Part shown: one piece after another, positions 35,517-49,849 of the stretch
Position numbering within the stretch: the stretch's first letter is position 1
How the letters are laid out: every line of letters starts with the position of its first letter
Assembly: GCA_020356025.1 (NCBI GenBank)
Contig: CP070630.1
Span: 389,024 to 453,023, forward strand
From: Dehalococcoidia bacterium
GTDB taxonomy: Bacteria > Chloroflexota > Dehalococcoidia > SM23-28-2
Direction of reading: 5' to 3'
Length of the DNA: 64,000 bases
Translations under genes and position numbers: made by a program
Notes under the pieces: generated by a model
The model's input: the letters and a program-made list of their open reading frames with translations, nothing else
What the model was told of the DNA's origin: nothing
The model's database searches: none

Positions 35517-36458
35517 TTACTGGAACAGCTCCCCCACCGAATGGCCTGTATGGATGCGTTGTATGGCCTCCCCCAGCAGGGGTGCCAGAGACAAAACGGT
35601 GATCTTGGGCAAACGCTTCTCTATCGGCAGGGGGATAGTGTCGGTCACCACCAGCTCGCTGACGGGCGACTGCTCGATCCTCTCGACGGCTGGCCCCGAG
35701 AGCACGGGGTGGGTGCAGCAGGCGTAGATGTCGGTTGTGCCTTCCCGCTGCAGCAGTTCCATGGTCGCTACCAGAGTGCTGCCGGTATCCACCTCGTCGT
35801 CCACGATGAGAGCGTTCCTGCCTTTGACTTCGCCAATTATATTGACAGCCTCTGCCCGCTGTTCGTTACCGATTCGGCGCTTTTCCACGATGGCTAGGGG
35901 AACATCCAGACGGTCGGCCACATTGCGGGCGCGCTTGGCGTCGCCCACATCAGTGGCCACCACCGTCAGACTGGGTATGCTCTTGTCCTTGAAGTAGCGG
36001 CTGAGGATGTAGAGGGCGGTCAGTTCGTCCACTGGGATGTTGAAGAAGCCCTGGATCTGTCCAGCGTGGAGGTCTACCGTCAGCAGGCGGTCGGCCCCGG
36101 CCGTCTCAATGAAGTTGGCCACCAGGCGAGCGGTGATGGGAACCCTCGGCTGGTCTTTCTTATCGCTGCGCCCGTAAGCGTAGTAAGGGACGACAGCCGT
36201 GATCCGCCCCGCCGAGGCCCGCTTGGCGGCGTCGATCATGACGAACAGCTCCATTAAACGATCGCTCACTGGGGAGACGATGGGCTGAACCAGGAAAACA
36301 TCGCGGGCGCGGATGTTTTCGCAGAAGCGCACAAAAATATTCTCGTTACTAAACTTGAAAGCCTCGCACTGCCCCAGGGGCATCTCCAGGTAGTCGCAGA
36401 TGGCCTGGGCAAGCTCGGGGTGGGCGTTGCCGCTGAACACACGCAGCTCCTGATACAC
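35517..36458 (-). CDS. prs: ribose-phosphate pyrophosphokinase
   Basis: Makes PRPP from ribose 5-phosphate and ATP for nucleotide, His and Trp synthesis. 313 residues from a GTG start with GGAGAG eight bases upstream. The family landmarks are FSGNAHPELAQAIC, FVRFCENIRARDVFLVQP, the ATP-binding PYYAYGRSDKKDQPR, and the PRPP loop with ALIVDDEVDTGSTL. First gene of prs-secA-unknown; divergent from rpoB across a 405-base region. Confidence 0.95.
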   Translation of the reverse strand: MYQELRVFSGNAHPELAQAICDYLEMPLGQCEAFKFSNENIFVRFCENIRARDVFLVQPIVSPVSDRLMELFVMIDAAKRASAGRITAVVPYYAYGRSDKKDQPRVPITARLVANFIETAGADRLLTVDLHAGQIQGFFNIPVDELTALYILSRYFKDKSIPSLTVVATDVGDAKRARNVADRLDVPLAIVEKRRIGNEQRAEAVNIIGEVKGRNALIVDDEVDTGSTLVATMELLQREGTTDIYACCTHPVLSGPAVERIEQSPVSELVVTDTIPLPIEKRLPKITVLSLAPLLGEAIQRIHTGHSVGELFQ

Positions 36459-36703
36459 TGACCATCTCTCCTTGCTTCACTCTGCCAGCCAATATCAATA
36501 TAGCACAAGGCATGAGGGAAACGGTATGGAACCCTCGAGCCGACCCTTTGGGCGTGTCCAGGATTATGGAAAGCAAAAGGCCGAAAGCCAGTTGCCTCCG
36601 GCCGGTGCCGCTGGGTTAGCGTTTGCCTGGTAGACAATGCAAATATACCACGAGCGGGGATCAGGGGAAAGGGGGATTGTTCTATGTATCACCAGTCTGG
36701 GAG

Positions 36704-36732
36704 TTGACAAATATGGCAAATGGGGTTATACT
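36704..36732 (+). promoter_or_regulatory. near-consensus sigma70 promoter of rpoB-rpoC
   Basis: TTGACA (36704-36709, perfect), a 17-base spacer and TATACT (36727-36732, five of six). This is the best promoter match in the window. Transcription from about 36739 leaves a leader of about 125 bases. Confidence 0.85.
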
Positions 36733-36821
36733 ATTCTGTTGATGGCGGGACGATATTCCCCAAGTATCTATTCCTCTGTTAGCTATCCACCATAGCCGCT
36801 TGTGCATTTCTAGCCACGAGA

Positions 36822-36846
36822 GGGGCCGCGGACATTGAGTGGCCCC
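36822..36846 (+). promoter_or_regulatory. hairpin in the rpoB leader next to the ribosome binding site
   Basis: GGGGCC (36822-36827) pairs with GGCCCC (36841-36846), followed by a G run and GTTTTGT that overlaps the rpoB ribosome binding site. It could act as an attenuator or limit translation initiation. Confidence 0.45.
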
Positions 36847-36863
36847 CTGGGGGGGTTTTGTCT

Positions 36864-39800
36864 ATGACGACAGCCAGGGACTTTGCCCCGGAAACCGATA
36901 GTGTGTCCCGATTGCTCAAGTCCTACTCTCGCATACCTGAGGTCGTTGAAGTACCCAATCTAATACGCGTTCAGCTCGACTCCTACCACTGGTTCCAGGA
37001 GCAGGGCCTGCGGGAGCTGTTCGATGAGCTCTCGCCCATCCAGGACTTCACCGGCAGCCGACTGGAGATGCGCTTCGGCGGCCACGAGTTCGGCCAGCCC
37101 AAGTACTGTGAAGCTGAGTGCCGCGAGCGGGATATGACCTATGCCGCTCCCCTGCGGGTCAACGTTCAGCTCATCGTCAAGGAGAGCGGCGAGGTCAAGG
37201 AGCAGGAGATCTTCATGGGGGACTTCCCCCTCATGACGGATAAGGGCACCTTCATTGTCAACGGTGCCGAGCGGGTGGTGGTCTCCCAGTTGGTGCGCTC
37301 GCCGGGGGTTTACCTAACCCTGGAGCGCGACGCCACTAGTGGCCGCGACCTCTGCTACGCCAAGCTCATTCCCAACAGAGGGGCCTGGCTGGAGTTCGAG
37401 ACCAGCAACAAGGACATCATCTCCGTCAAGGTGGACCGCAAGCGTAAGTTCCCCATCACCACCCTCCTGCGTGCCATCGACGAGGATCCTGAGATCAAGG
37501 ACGAGCAGCAGCTGGGAACTAGCGAACGTATCCTGGCCCTGTTCAAGGGCGTGGATACCAACGCCGACCATCGCTATATCCAGGCCACCCTGGAACGGGA
37601 ACCCTCCCAGAACAAAGAGGAAGCTCTGCTGGAGTTCTATCGTCGCCTGCGTCCAGGCGACCCACCCACTTTGGAGAATGCCCGCAACCTGATCACCACC
37701 CTGTTCTTCAATCCTCGCCGTTACGACCTGGGCAAGGTAGGGCGGTACAAGCTCAACAAGAGCCTCGGCCATAAGAAGGCGCTAAACACCCACATCTTGG
37801 TGCCCCAGGACCTCATAGCCATCGTCCGTGGCATCATTCGCCTGAACAACGGCCAGGGACAGCCTGATGACATCGACCATCTGGGCAACCGCCGCGTGCG
37901 CACTGTGGGCGAGTTGATCCAGAACCAGTTCCGCATTGGCCTTTTGCGCATGGAGCGGGTGATACGAGAGCGCATGACTATCACCGACCCGGAGACCGCC
38001 ACCCCCAGCGCCCTGATCAACATTCGGCCCGTGGTTGCCGCGGTCAAGGAGTTCTTCGGCGGCTCTCAACTCTCGCAGTTCATGGATCAGACCAATCCCC
38101 TGGCCGAGCTGACCCACAAGCGCCGTCTTTCAGCCCTGGGCCCGGGCGGCCTGTCCCGCGACCGCGCTGGCTTCGATGTGCGCGACGTCCATCACAGCCA
38201 CTATGGCCGCATCTGCCCCATTGAGACACCAGAGGGCCCCAACATCGGCCTCATCGGCAGTCTGGCCACCTACGCTCGCGTCAATGAGTACGGCTTCATC
38301 GAGACGCCCTATCGCAAAGTGGTGCGTGAGCTGTCCAACAACTCGCCTGATCTGGTAGGGCGCTTCCTGCGTCAGGATGTCAGTGATAAGAAGGACAAGA
38401 TGGTGGCCACGGCGGGCTCGGAGGTGACCCCTCAGTTGGCGACCAAGCTGGCCAAGCTGCCGTCCACCACCATCCCTATCCGCCCCTTCGTGTCTGACAA
38501 GGTCGTCTACCTATTGGCGGACGAAGAAGAGCGCTACGTGGTGGCCCAGGCCAACGAGCCTCTGGACGAAAGCAACCACTTCCTGGGCAGCAAACTGGAG
38601 GCCCGTTTCGGCAGCCACTTCATTACCGCTGCGCCGGAGCAGGTGGACTTCATGGACCTCTCCCCTAAGCAGATCGTGTCCGTGGCCACCTCCCTTATCC
38701 CCTTCCTGGAACACGACGATGCCAACCGGGCCCTTATGGGCTCCAACATGCAGCGTCAGGCCGTACCTCTGGTTCGGCCGGAGGTGCCACTGGTAGCCAC
38801 CGGTATGGAGCGCCGAGCGGCCATCGATTCCGGCCAGGCCTTCTTCGCCGAGGATGATGGCCTAGTGGTGAACTGCACCGCCCGCCACATCCGCATCCAA
38901 TACGACAACGGTGAGGAGAAGACGTACGAGCTGTCCAAGTTCGTGCGTTCTAACCAGGGGACGTGTGTCAACCAGAGGTCCATCGTACACAAGGGTCAGC
39001 GGGTGAAGAAGGGCCAGGCTCTGGTCGACAGTTCCTCTACCGTCCAGGGAGAACTGGCTCTGGGCCAGACCCTCCTCTGCGCCTTCATGAGCTGGGAGGG
39101 CTACAACTTCGAGGACGCCATCGTCATCTCAGAGGCGGTCGTCCGCGATGACAAGTTCACCTCCATCCACGTCGAGAAGCACGAGGTCGAGGCCCGCGAC
39201 ACCAAGCTGGGTCCGGAGGAGATCACCCGCGACATACCCAACGTGGGCGAGGAGAGCCTGCGCAACTTGGACGAAGAAGGGATCATCCGCATTGGCGCCG
39301 AGGTGCAAGCGGGTGACATCCTGGTGGGCAAGATCACCCCTAAGGGAGAGACGGAGCTTACCGCCGAGGAAAAGCTCCTGCGGGCCATCTTCGGCGAGAA
39401 GGCCCGTGAGGTGAAGGACACATCCCTGCGGGTACCCCACGGCGAGCGGGGTAAGATCATCGACGTCAAGGTCTTCTCTCGCGACAGCCACGACGAGCTA
39501 CCGCCCGGGGTCAACAGGATGGTGCGCGTCTGCATCGGCCAACGGCGCAAGGTGGCCGAAGGGGACAAAATGGCCGGGCGCCACGGCAATAAGGGCGTCA
39601 TCGCCCGCATCCTGCCGGCGGAGGACATGCCCTACCTGGCTGACGGCACCCCGGTCGATATTCTCCTCAACCCCATCGGCGTGCCCAGCCGCATGAACGT
39701 TGGTCAGGTGCTGGAGACTCACCTGGGCTGGGCGGCTAAGCTCCTCGGTTTCCGCGCTCTATCCCCAGTGTTCGACGGCGGCAACCCCCTCACCATTGAG

Positions 39801-40599
39801 GATGCCCTCGCTCGCACCTGGATTGCTGAGCAGGCCGATGCTGTGCTGCCTCAGCCTAACGGTGACGAGAACGAAGCAGGCGAGAACTTGGACATGGAAA
39901 AGGTCTCGCAGTGGCTTGCCAAGCGGGGCTACGATAGCCAGGCGGTGTTCGACGACTTGCAGCCGGGCCAGGCCAAGCGCGCCTGCCTGGAGCTGTGGCT
40001 GGAGCAGCAAGGTAAGAGGAAGGTGCGGGGCTTGCCGGAGCAGAAGATGGAGGCCCTGGCGGAGAAAATTCTGGTAGGGGGTGGTCCTGTTGCCCCTATC
40101 TTCGGCAAGCAAATCCTCTATGACGGACGCACCGGCCAGCCCTTTGACCAGGCGGTTACGGTGGGCTACATCTACATGATGAAGCTGATCCATCTGGTGG
40201 AGGACAAGATCCATGCTCGCTCCACTGGCCCCTACTCCCTCATAACCCAGCAGCCCCTGGGCGGCAAGGCCCAGTTCGGCGGCCAGCGCTTCGGTGAGAT
40301 GGAGGTATGGGCCCTGGAGGCCTACGGCGCCGCTCACGTCCTCCAGGAGATCCTCACCGTTAAGTCCGATGATGTGGTGGGGCGGGTCAAGACCTATGAG
40401 TCCATCGTCAAGGGCGAAGACATCCCCGTGCCGGGGGTGCCGGAGTCCTTCAAGGTGCTGGTGAAGGAACTGCAGAGCCTCTGCCTGGCGGTGGAGGTGC
40501 TGAACGAGGAAGAGGAAAGAGTGACCTTGGCGGATACGTCGGCAACCGAAGTTCCAGAGTTGGGTATTAACTTGTCAGGCTTTGAGGGGGAGGATCTAC

Positions 40600-40610
<11 letters not shown>
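36864..40610 (+). CDS. rpoB: RNA polymerase beta subunit
   Basis: 1248 residues. The ATG at 36864 follows a G-rich ribosome binding site by eight bases; an in-frame TTG at 36858 is less likely. All typical regions are present, including the rifampicin region ([23 protein letters not shown] split across the cluster), the [15 protein letters not shown] and [13 protein letters not shown] blocks, and the C-terminal [20 protein letters not shown]. The gene starts a two-gene rpoB-rpoC operon under its own strong promoter; rplKAJL do not precede it, unlike the usual order. Confidence 0.97.
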
Positions 40611-45165
<4,555 letters not shown>

Positions 45166-45200
45166 CTAGACGCTCCCAGCCGGCAAGCTTGAGCCTAGCG

Positions 45201-45230
45201 GGCCTTGAGCGGAATCTTCCGCCCAAGGCC
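45201..45230. terminator. terminator between rpoC and the convergent VKOR gene
   Basis: GGCCTTGAGCGGAA (45201-45214) pairs with TTCCGCCCAAGGCC (45217-45230) with one mismatch; the innermost pairs must open to form a loop. It sits exactly between two convergent genes. Confidence 0.75.
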
Positions 45231-45721
45231 TATTCAGTGCCTGGGGCTAAGACATCGACGAGGGTGACGAGCCAGCTAGTGGTGATAATGGCGGCTAGAG
45301 TCACGCACCAGATGCAGATGGCCTCCAGGACGAACAGCTCGATGTAGGTAAGGTAGGCTGAGAAGGCAACCCCTGCCAGGGTCATGCTGAAGGCTGCCAG
45401 GGGAGTCCATTCCTCCGCCAGGGGCAGGCAGGCCAGCCGCGCCAGCACCAGCGCCAGCAGGCCAGCGCAGAAAAGTATGCCCAGCAGAGCCACCGGAATT
45501 CCGACCAGCGTTGCGTACTCGCTGTCTTGCACCGTCTGGCACTCACCGATGCCACCGCAGGCTATGGGCTGATCGGCATAGTGGCTGTAGGTTAGATAGG
45601 CCGCTACCCCCATGCCGGCTATGGCCAGCACGATCAGAGCTAGAGATCTCAAGAAGGGCCCCGTCATCAGGGGGGCCGCTGCGGGCAAGGCCTCAGCTTT
45701 GCTCTGCCTCACCCGTCTCAC
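45230..45721 (-). CDS. vitamin K epoxide reductase-like disulfide-forming membrane protein (VKOR)
   Basis: A 163-residue membrane protein with four or more spans, the bacterial VKOR fold. Loop cysteines are in ACGGIGECQ and the active-site CxxC is CIWC. It reoxidises a DsbA-like partner and passes electrons to quinone. The start is a GTG at 45721 that overlaps the upstream dsbA-like gene by 29 bases; a later ATG at 45667 is possible. The overlap and the function both indicate a dedicated oxidase pair. Confidence 0.88.
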   Translation of the reverse strand: MRRVRQSKAEALPAAAPLMTGPFLRSLALIVLAIAGMGVAAYLTYSHYADQPIACGGIGECQTVQDSEYATLVGIPVALLGILFCAGLLALVLARLACLPLAEEWTPLAAFSMTLAGVAFSAYLTYIELFVLEAICIWCVTLAAIITTSWLVTLVDVLAPGTE

Positions 45722-46460
45722 CCAGTCTGCCCAGCTCGTCCTCTATGGCCGTCTTGAATTCTGCGTAGGACTTGGCCCCGGTCAGCTGGGTCTGCCCCAC
45801 GAAGAAGGTGGGGGTGCTGTTGATGTTCCGGCGCTTGGCCTCAAGGTTGGTGGCTGCCACGTCATTGATGTACTTGCCCTCGTCCAGGCAAGCATTGAAG
45901 GAGCCTGTATCGAGGCCCAAAGTCTCGGCGAACGCCTTGAGGCGCTCTTTGCTGAAGGCTCCGTCGTTGTGTTTGCCCCCCTGGTTAGCGAAAAGGATGT
46001 CGTAGTATTCCCAGAACTTGTCTTGCTCGGCAGCGCACTCGGCGGCTTCGGCCGCCCACTGCGATTCCTCCCCCAGAAAGGCGACATGCTTGCAGACTAT
46101 CTTTGCCTTGCCGTTGGCAACGTACTCTTCCTCTACTTGGGGAAGGGTCTCCTGAGCCACGCGCGCACAAAAGGTGCACTGGAAATCAGTATACTCGACG
46201 ATGGTGACAGGAGCATCGGCGTTCCCCAGGGTGGTTCCTTCGCGAGGGATGTCGGCTGGCCTTGGGGTGGGGACAACGATTTCGGAGGGCGTGCTGTCGC
46301 CGCCGCCCTCCCAGACGGTCTGGCTCAGCACGATCAGAATGACGACGGCAACCGCCGCCGCCGCCATGCCTGTCACAACCCCCAGATAGCGAAGGCGTCT
46401 GCTGGGTCTGGTTGGTTTCTTCTGCTCCCGCCGCCCTCGAGTCCTTCTGCTCATGCACAA
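45693..46460 (-). CDS. DsbA-like thioredoxin-fold disulfide oxidoreductase, membrane-anchored
   Basis: 255 residues: a basic N-terminus, one membrane anchor (about 25-50), then a DsbA/BdbD-type thioredoxin domain with active site CTFC in YTDFQCTFCARV and the cis-Pro region STPTFFVG. It should introduce disulfides into exported proteins; the VKOR encoded by the overlapping downstream gene would reoxidise it. Paired VKOR-DsbA genes occur in Actinobacteria and Chloroflexota in place of DsbB. Confidence 0.9.
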   Translation of the reverse strand: MCMSRRTRGRREQKKPTRPSRRLRYLGVVTGMAAAAVAVVILIVLSQTVWEGGGDSTPSEIVVPTPRPADIPREGTTLGNADAPVTIVEYTDFQCTFCARVAQETLPQVEEEYVANGKAKIVCKHVAFLGEESQWAAEAAECAAEQDKFWEYYDILFANQGGKHNDGAFSKERLKAFAETLGLDTGSFNACLDEGKYINDVAATNLEAKRRNINSTPTFFVGQTQLTGAKSYAEFKTAIEDELGRLGETGEAEQS

Positions 46461-46582
46461 CCCCTCTAGCTACGACGATAGCAGCGCGCTGTCTGAGTGT
46501 CAACGTAAGGAGTCGGCGGAGGAAGGCACAGGCCCACTTGGAAGGGCGTGTCCCGGCAGCGCAGTCGCTTCCCTTTGAGGCC

Positions 46583-48481
46583 CTAGGAGACCTGCATGCG
46601 CTCGCCTGGGTCGTGGGCTCGCCGGCTTCGTCGTCGGCGGATCAGCTCATCGATCTTGGCCAGGCAGGACTCCGCCTCCAGCCGCTGCACGCCGCAGACG
46701 CTGCACAGCTCCCTGTGGCAGTCGACGGTGGCTGCCCCTTTTGCCGTCTTCAGCCACTCTCCGCGCAGGTAAGCTTCGCTGACGCCGACGTCGATGTGGG
46801 ACCACGGAAACTTCTCGAAAAGCCCCCGTTCACGGTGAGCGTAGAAGCTGGGATCGAGGTCGCATTCCTGGAAGGCCTGCTGCCAACGGCCCCAGTCCAG
46901 GTGCTCGCGCCAGGCGTCGAATTTGCAGCCCACCTCCCAGGCGCGCTGGATGGCTTGCCCCAGCCGACGGTCGCCGCGGGAGATGACCGCCTCCAGCAGG
47001 CTGTGCTCTGGTTCCTCCCAGGAGAACTCCACGCCGGCCCGCTTGCAGCCCCTGCGCAGAAGGTCGTGCTTGGGGCCCAGCTCCTCGGCGGTGCTCTGGT
47101 GAGCCCATTGGAAGGGCGAGTGCGGCTTGGCAACGAAGATGGAGGTGCTCACCCGCACACGAGCGCGACCGCGATGATAGCGGCGGCCGATCTCCTTCAC
47201 CCTGGCCGCCAGATCGACGATCTCCTGCATGTCCTCCAGAGTCTCGGTGGGCAGGCCCACCATGAAGTACAGCTTGATGCTCGTCCAGCCACGAGAGAAG
47301 GCCGCCTCCGCCGCCCGCAGGACATCCTCTTCCGTCATCGGCTTGTTGATAGCCACGCGCAGGCGCTGGCTGCCCGCCTCCGGGGCGAAGGTGATGGTGT
47401 GCTTGCCCGGCCCGGACACGGCCTCAGCCACTTCCACCGAGAAGCTGTCCACCCGCAGGCTGGGCAGGGAGATAACGACACTATCGCCGAACTCCTCCTT
47501 TAGTGCCCGCATCATTGGCACGATCTGCGAGTGGTCGGTGGTGCTGAGGGACAACAAGGAGAGCTCGCGATAGCCGGTACTGGCCAGCACCTCCCTGGCG
47601 AGGGCTACCGCCTCCTGCGCTGTACGCTCCAGACGGGGGCGATAGATCATCCCCGCTTGGCAGAAGCGACACCCCTGGGTGCAGCCGCGCTGGATCTCGA
47701 TGCCGGCGCGGTCGTGCACTATCTGAACGAAGGGAACAATGGGCCGCTTGGGCAACGCCAGCAGCTTCTGCACGAACCGCTTGCGCGGTCGAGGAGACGC
47801 GGCCACATCCACTGACCTCACCTCGGCGATAGTGCCATCGGGATGGTAGATCACCTCGCAGAAGCGGGGCACGTAGATGCCTTTGATGGCGGCTAGCTCC
47901 CGCAGGAGCCGCCTTTTCGATCGGCCTCTCCTCTCCTTGAAGCACCGAACACAGTCGACGATATCCAGGATGAGCTCCTCGCCGTCACCCAGGGCGAACG
48001 CATCGATGAAGTCGGCCAGGGGCTCGGGGTTGAGGGCGCCGCTGCCGCCGGCGATGACCAGGGGCAGGGCCCGCCGCCGGTCTGCCGCCGCCAACGGCAG
48101 GCCGGCCAGGTCGAGCATGTTCAGAACGTTGGTGTAGGTTAGCTCGTAGCCCAGCGAGAAGCCAATGACATCGAACTCGCCCAGGGGGTGGCGGGTCTCC
48201 AGGCTGAAGAGGGGGATGCCTTCCTGGCGTATGGCTTGTTCCATGTCCGTCCAGGGGGCGTACGCTCGCTCGCAGAGCACACTGTCGTCCTGGTTGAGAA
48301 GCTCATAGAGGATGGCCAGGCCCAGGTTGGACATGCCAATGTCGTAGACATCGGGATAGGCCAAGGCGACCCGCAGGGGCGTGTGGCTCCAGTCCTTGAC
48401 CACGGAGTTCCACTCGCCGCCGCTGTAGCGGGCGGGCTTGCTCACCCGCCGGAGAATCGGATCCATATCAGGAATGGCCAA
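46583..48481 (-). CDS. B12-binding-type radical SAM protein, TIGR03960 family
   Basis: 632 residues. N-terminal region with cobalamin-binding-like features (ALAYPDVYDIGMSNLGLAILYE), then the radical SAM core with CTQGCRFC, followed by conserved LPSLRVDSF and APEAGSQRLR. TIGR03960 proteins usually carry, or are encoded next to, a partner of TIGR03936 type; none is seen here. Their substrate is unknown. The likely start is TTG at 48481 with GAGG eight bases upstream; an ATG five codons on lacks one. Confidence 0.87.
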   Translation of the reverse strand: MAIPDMDPILRRVSKPARYSGGEWNSVVKDWSHTPLRVALAYPDVYDIGMSNLGLAILYELLNQDDSVLCERAYAPWTDMEQAIRQEGIPLFSLETRHPLGEFDVIGFSLGYELTYTNVLNMLDLAGLPLAAADRRRALPLVIAGGSGALNPEPLADFIDAFALGDGEELILDIVDCVRCFKERRGRSKRRLLRELAAIKGIYVPRFCEVIYHPDGTIAEVRSVDVAASPRPRKRFVQKLLALPKRPIVPFVQIVHDRAGIEIQRGCTQGCRFCQAGMIYRPRLERTAQEAVALAREVLASTGYRELSLLSLSTTDHSQIVPMMRALKEEFGDSVVISLPSLRVDSFSVEVAEAVSGPGKHTITFAPEAGSQRLRVAINKPMTEEDVLRAAEAAFSRGWTSIKLYFMVGLPTETLEDMQEIVDLAARVKEIGRRYHRGRARVRVSTSIFVAKPHSPFQWAHQSTAEELGPKHDLLRRGCKRAGVEFSWEEPEHSLLEAVISRGDRRLGQAIQRAWEVGCKFDAWREHLDWGRWQQAFQECDLDPSFYAHRERGLFEKFPWSHIDVGVSEAYLRGEWLKTAKGAATVDCHRELCSVCGVQRLEAESCLAKIDELIRRRRSRRAHDPGERMQVS

Positions 48482-48627
48482 ATTCGCTGCCTCGCTAGGA
48501 GAAAGACCTCGGAGTCCTCATCATACTGAACCGCCACCTGGGGTGGCAACCTTGTCTGGCTGGGGCTTGCTCGCAGACTCAGCAGTTGATACTATACAGC
48601 GTCAGCATTCTTGGAGTGAGCGTGGAG

Positions 48628-49545
48628 ATGTTTGAGAAGATACTCGTGCCGCTGGATGGATCGCCTCTGGCGCAAGCGGTCCTGCCCTATGTGATGGTAG
48701 TGGCCAAGGGGTTCCATAGCCGTGTCATCCTCTTGCATGTTGCCGAGACCGCCCTTGACGACGCGGCTCCCGAGCAGAAGACCTACGCCGATGAGGCCAT
48801 GGAGCGCATCCGTCCCCTGGCCGAGAACTACCTGGCGGGGGTAGCCGACGAGTTGCGTAAAGAGGGGATCGATGCCGAGGCCAAGGTGGTGAAGGGCCGG
48901 GCAGCAGCGCAGATTATGGGATACTGTGAGCAGGAGAACGTTGGTTTGATCGCCCTGTCAACCCACGGGCGCTCGGGGTTGGCTCGCTGGGTGATGGGAA
49001 GTGGCATCGACAAGATTCTGCGCGCCTGTGAGCAGCCTGTTCTCCTGGTCAGGCCACGCGATGAGGGCGCCGGCGGCGAGGCTGTCGGACGGCTGTCGAA
49101 GATTATCGTTCCCCTGGACGGCTCCGACGCTGCCGAAGCGGCCCTTCCCTTCGCCGAGGAGCTAGCTAAGACCCTGGGGCTGGAGGTCATCCTTATCCAG
49201 GTGATCGGCGTCGAGACTACTGTGCACTTCGGCCCCATGGCTCCGGATAGCTGGCCAGTGCCTAGTGACATCCTGCAACGGCTGGACGTGGTGGCCTCTG
49301 GCTACCTTACGGGCCTGGCCAAGCAACTCAAGGACAAGGGACTGACGGTGCAGTGGGAGGTGTTGCGCGGCCCGGCGGGCTTCAGAATCGTGGAGTTTGC
49401 CAAGGAGACCCCCGACAGTCTGGTGGCCATGACCACTCACGGTCGCTCCGGTTTCCGCCGCTGGGTCATGGGTAGTGTGACGGACAGCGTGGTGAGGCAC
49501 GCGGGTGAGCCGGTTCTGGTGATGCGTCCTCATCGTCCCCGCTGA
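48628..49545 (+). CDS. tandem-domain universal stress protein (UspA)
   Basis: 305 residues made of two UspA domains (about 1-150 and 155-305). Each has MFEKILVPLDGS/KIIVPLDGSDAAE at the start and the ATP loop G-x2-G-x9-G-S: HGRSGLARWVMGSG and HGRSGFRRWVMGSV. ATP-binding Usp proteins of this kind support survival under stress and energy limitation. The ATG at 48628 follows GGAGTGAG by seven bases. TTGCTC-17-TACTAT at 48567-48595 may be its promoter. Confidence 0.9.
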   Translation: MFEKILVPLDGSPLAQAVLPYVMVVAKGFHSRVILLHVAETALDDAAPEQKTYADEAMERIRPLAENYLAGVADELRKEGIDAEAKVVKGRAAAQIMGYCEQENVGLIALSTHGRSGLARWVMGSGIDKILRACEQPVLLVRPRDEGAGGEAVGRLSKIIVPLDGSDAAEAALPFAEELAKTLGLEVILIQVIGVETTVHFGPMAPDSWPVPSDILQRLDVVASGYLTGLAKQLKDKGLTVQWEVLRGPAGFRIVEFAKETPDSLVAMTTHGRSGFRRWVMGSVTDSVVRHAGEPVLVMRPHRPR

Positions 49546-49574
49546 TTGACTTTGGACGCGGCCTTTGCCAAAAT
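49546..49574 (+). promoter_or_regulatory. promoter of the riboswitch-controlled unit
   Basis: TTGACT (49546-49551), 17 bases, CAAAAT (49569-49574). Transcription from about 49581 would begin right at the 5' side of the riboswitch, so this leader has its own start and is not read only from the uspA gene. Confidence 0.6.
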
Positions 49575-49589
49575 TGGAGCAGGCGAAGC

Positions 49590-49735
49590 GAATAGGGTGC
49601 CGAAGTCGCCACAGGCGACACGGGGGAACCAACAGCCTGTGATTAGCAGGCACGGGGTGAATCTCCGACGGTGTCGGAGTAGGCTAGCTCCTTCAAGCCG
49701 AACCCGTCAGCTAACCTCGTAGGCATGCGAAGGAG
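49590..49735 (+). promoter_or_regulatory. c-di-AMP riboswitch (ydaO/yuaA type)
   Basis: The conserved core blocks occur in order: GGGGGAACCA (near 49622), CACGGGGTGAATC (near 49651), GGAGTAGGC (near 49676), CCGAACCCGTCAGCTAACC (49699-49716) and TCGTAGGC. Inner hairpins such as GTCGCCaca/GGCGAC and CAGCCTGT/AGCAGGC fit. This order and the 3' CAGCTAACCTCGTAGGC box are diagnostic for the ydaO class that binds c-di-AMP and usually switches expression off when the ligand is high. It precedes a terminator and the VTT-protein gene. Element ends are approximate. Confidence 0.87.
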
Positions 49736-49747
49736 AGGCTAGCATAG

Positions 49748-49776
49748 AGGGACGAGAGGCTAGGCCTCCCGTCCCT
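49748..49776 (+). terminator. expression-platform terminator of the c-di-AMP riboswitch
   Basis: AGGGACG-a-GAGGC (49748-49760) pairs with GCCTC-c-CGTCCCT (49764-49776), a 12-pair stem with one mismatch and a three-base loop, followed by TCGTTCGTATT. Its place just after the aptamer suggests transcription-termination control. Confidence 0.7.
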
Positions 49777-49849
49777 TCGTTCGTATTGGGCACAGGCGCC
49801 ACTCGCTGGCAGGCGGGGGAAGGCGTCAGCAGGGGGAAGCGTCCGGAGG

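Larger units (their letters stand above)
36459..36863. other. divergent prs/rpoB control region
   Basis: No gene. It contains the rpoB promoter (36704-36732) and a leader hairpin next to rpoB. On the prs side there are TATATT-like boxes near 36495 but no convincing -35. A GC dyad near 36580-36605 (GGCCG/CGGCC) is weak. Confidence 0.5.
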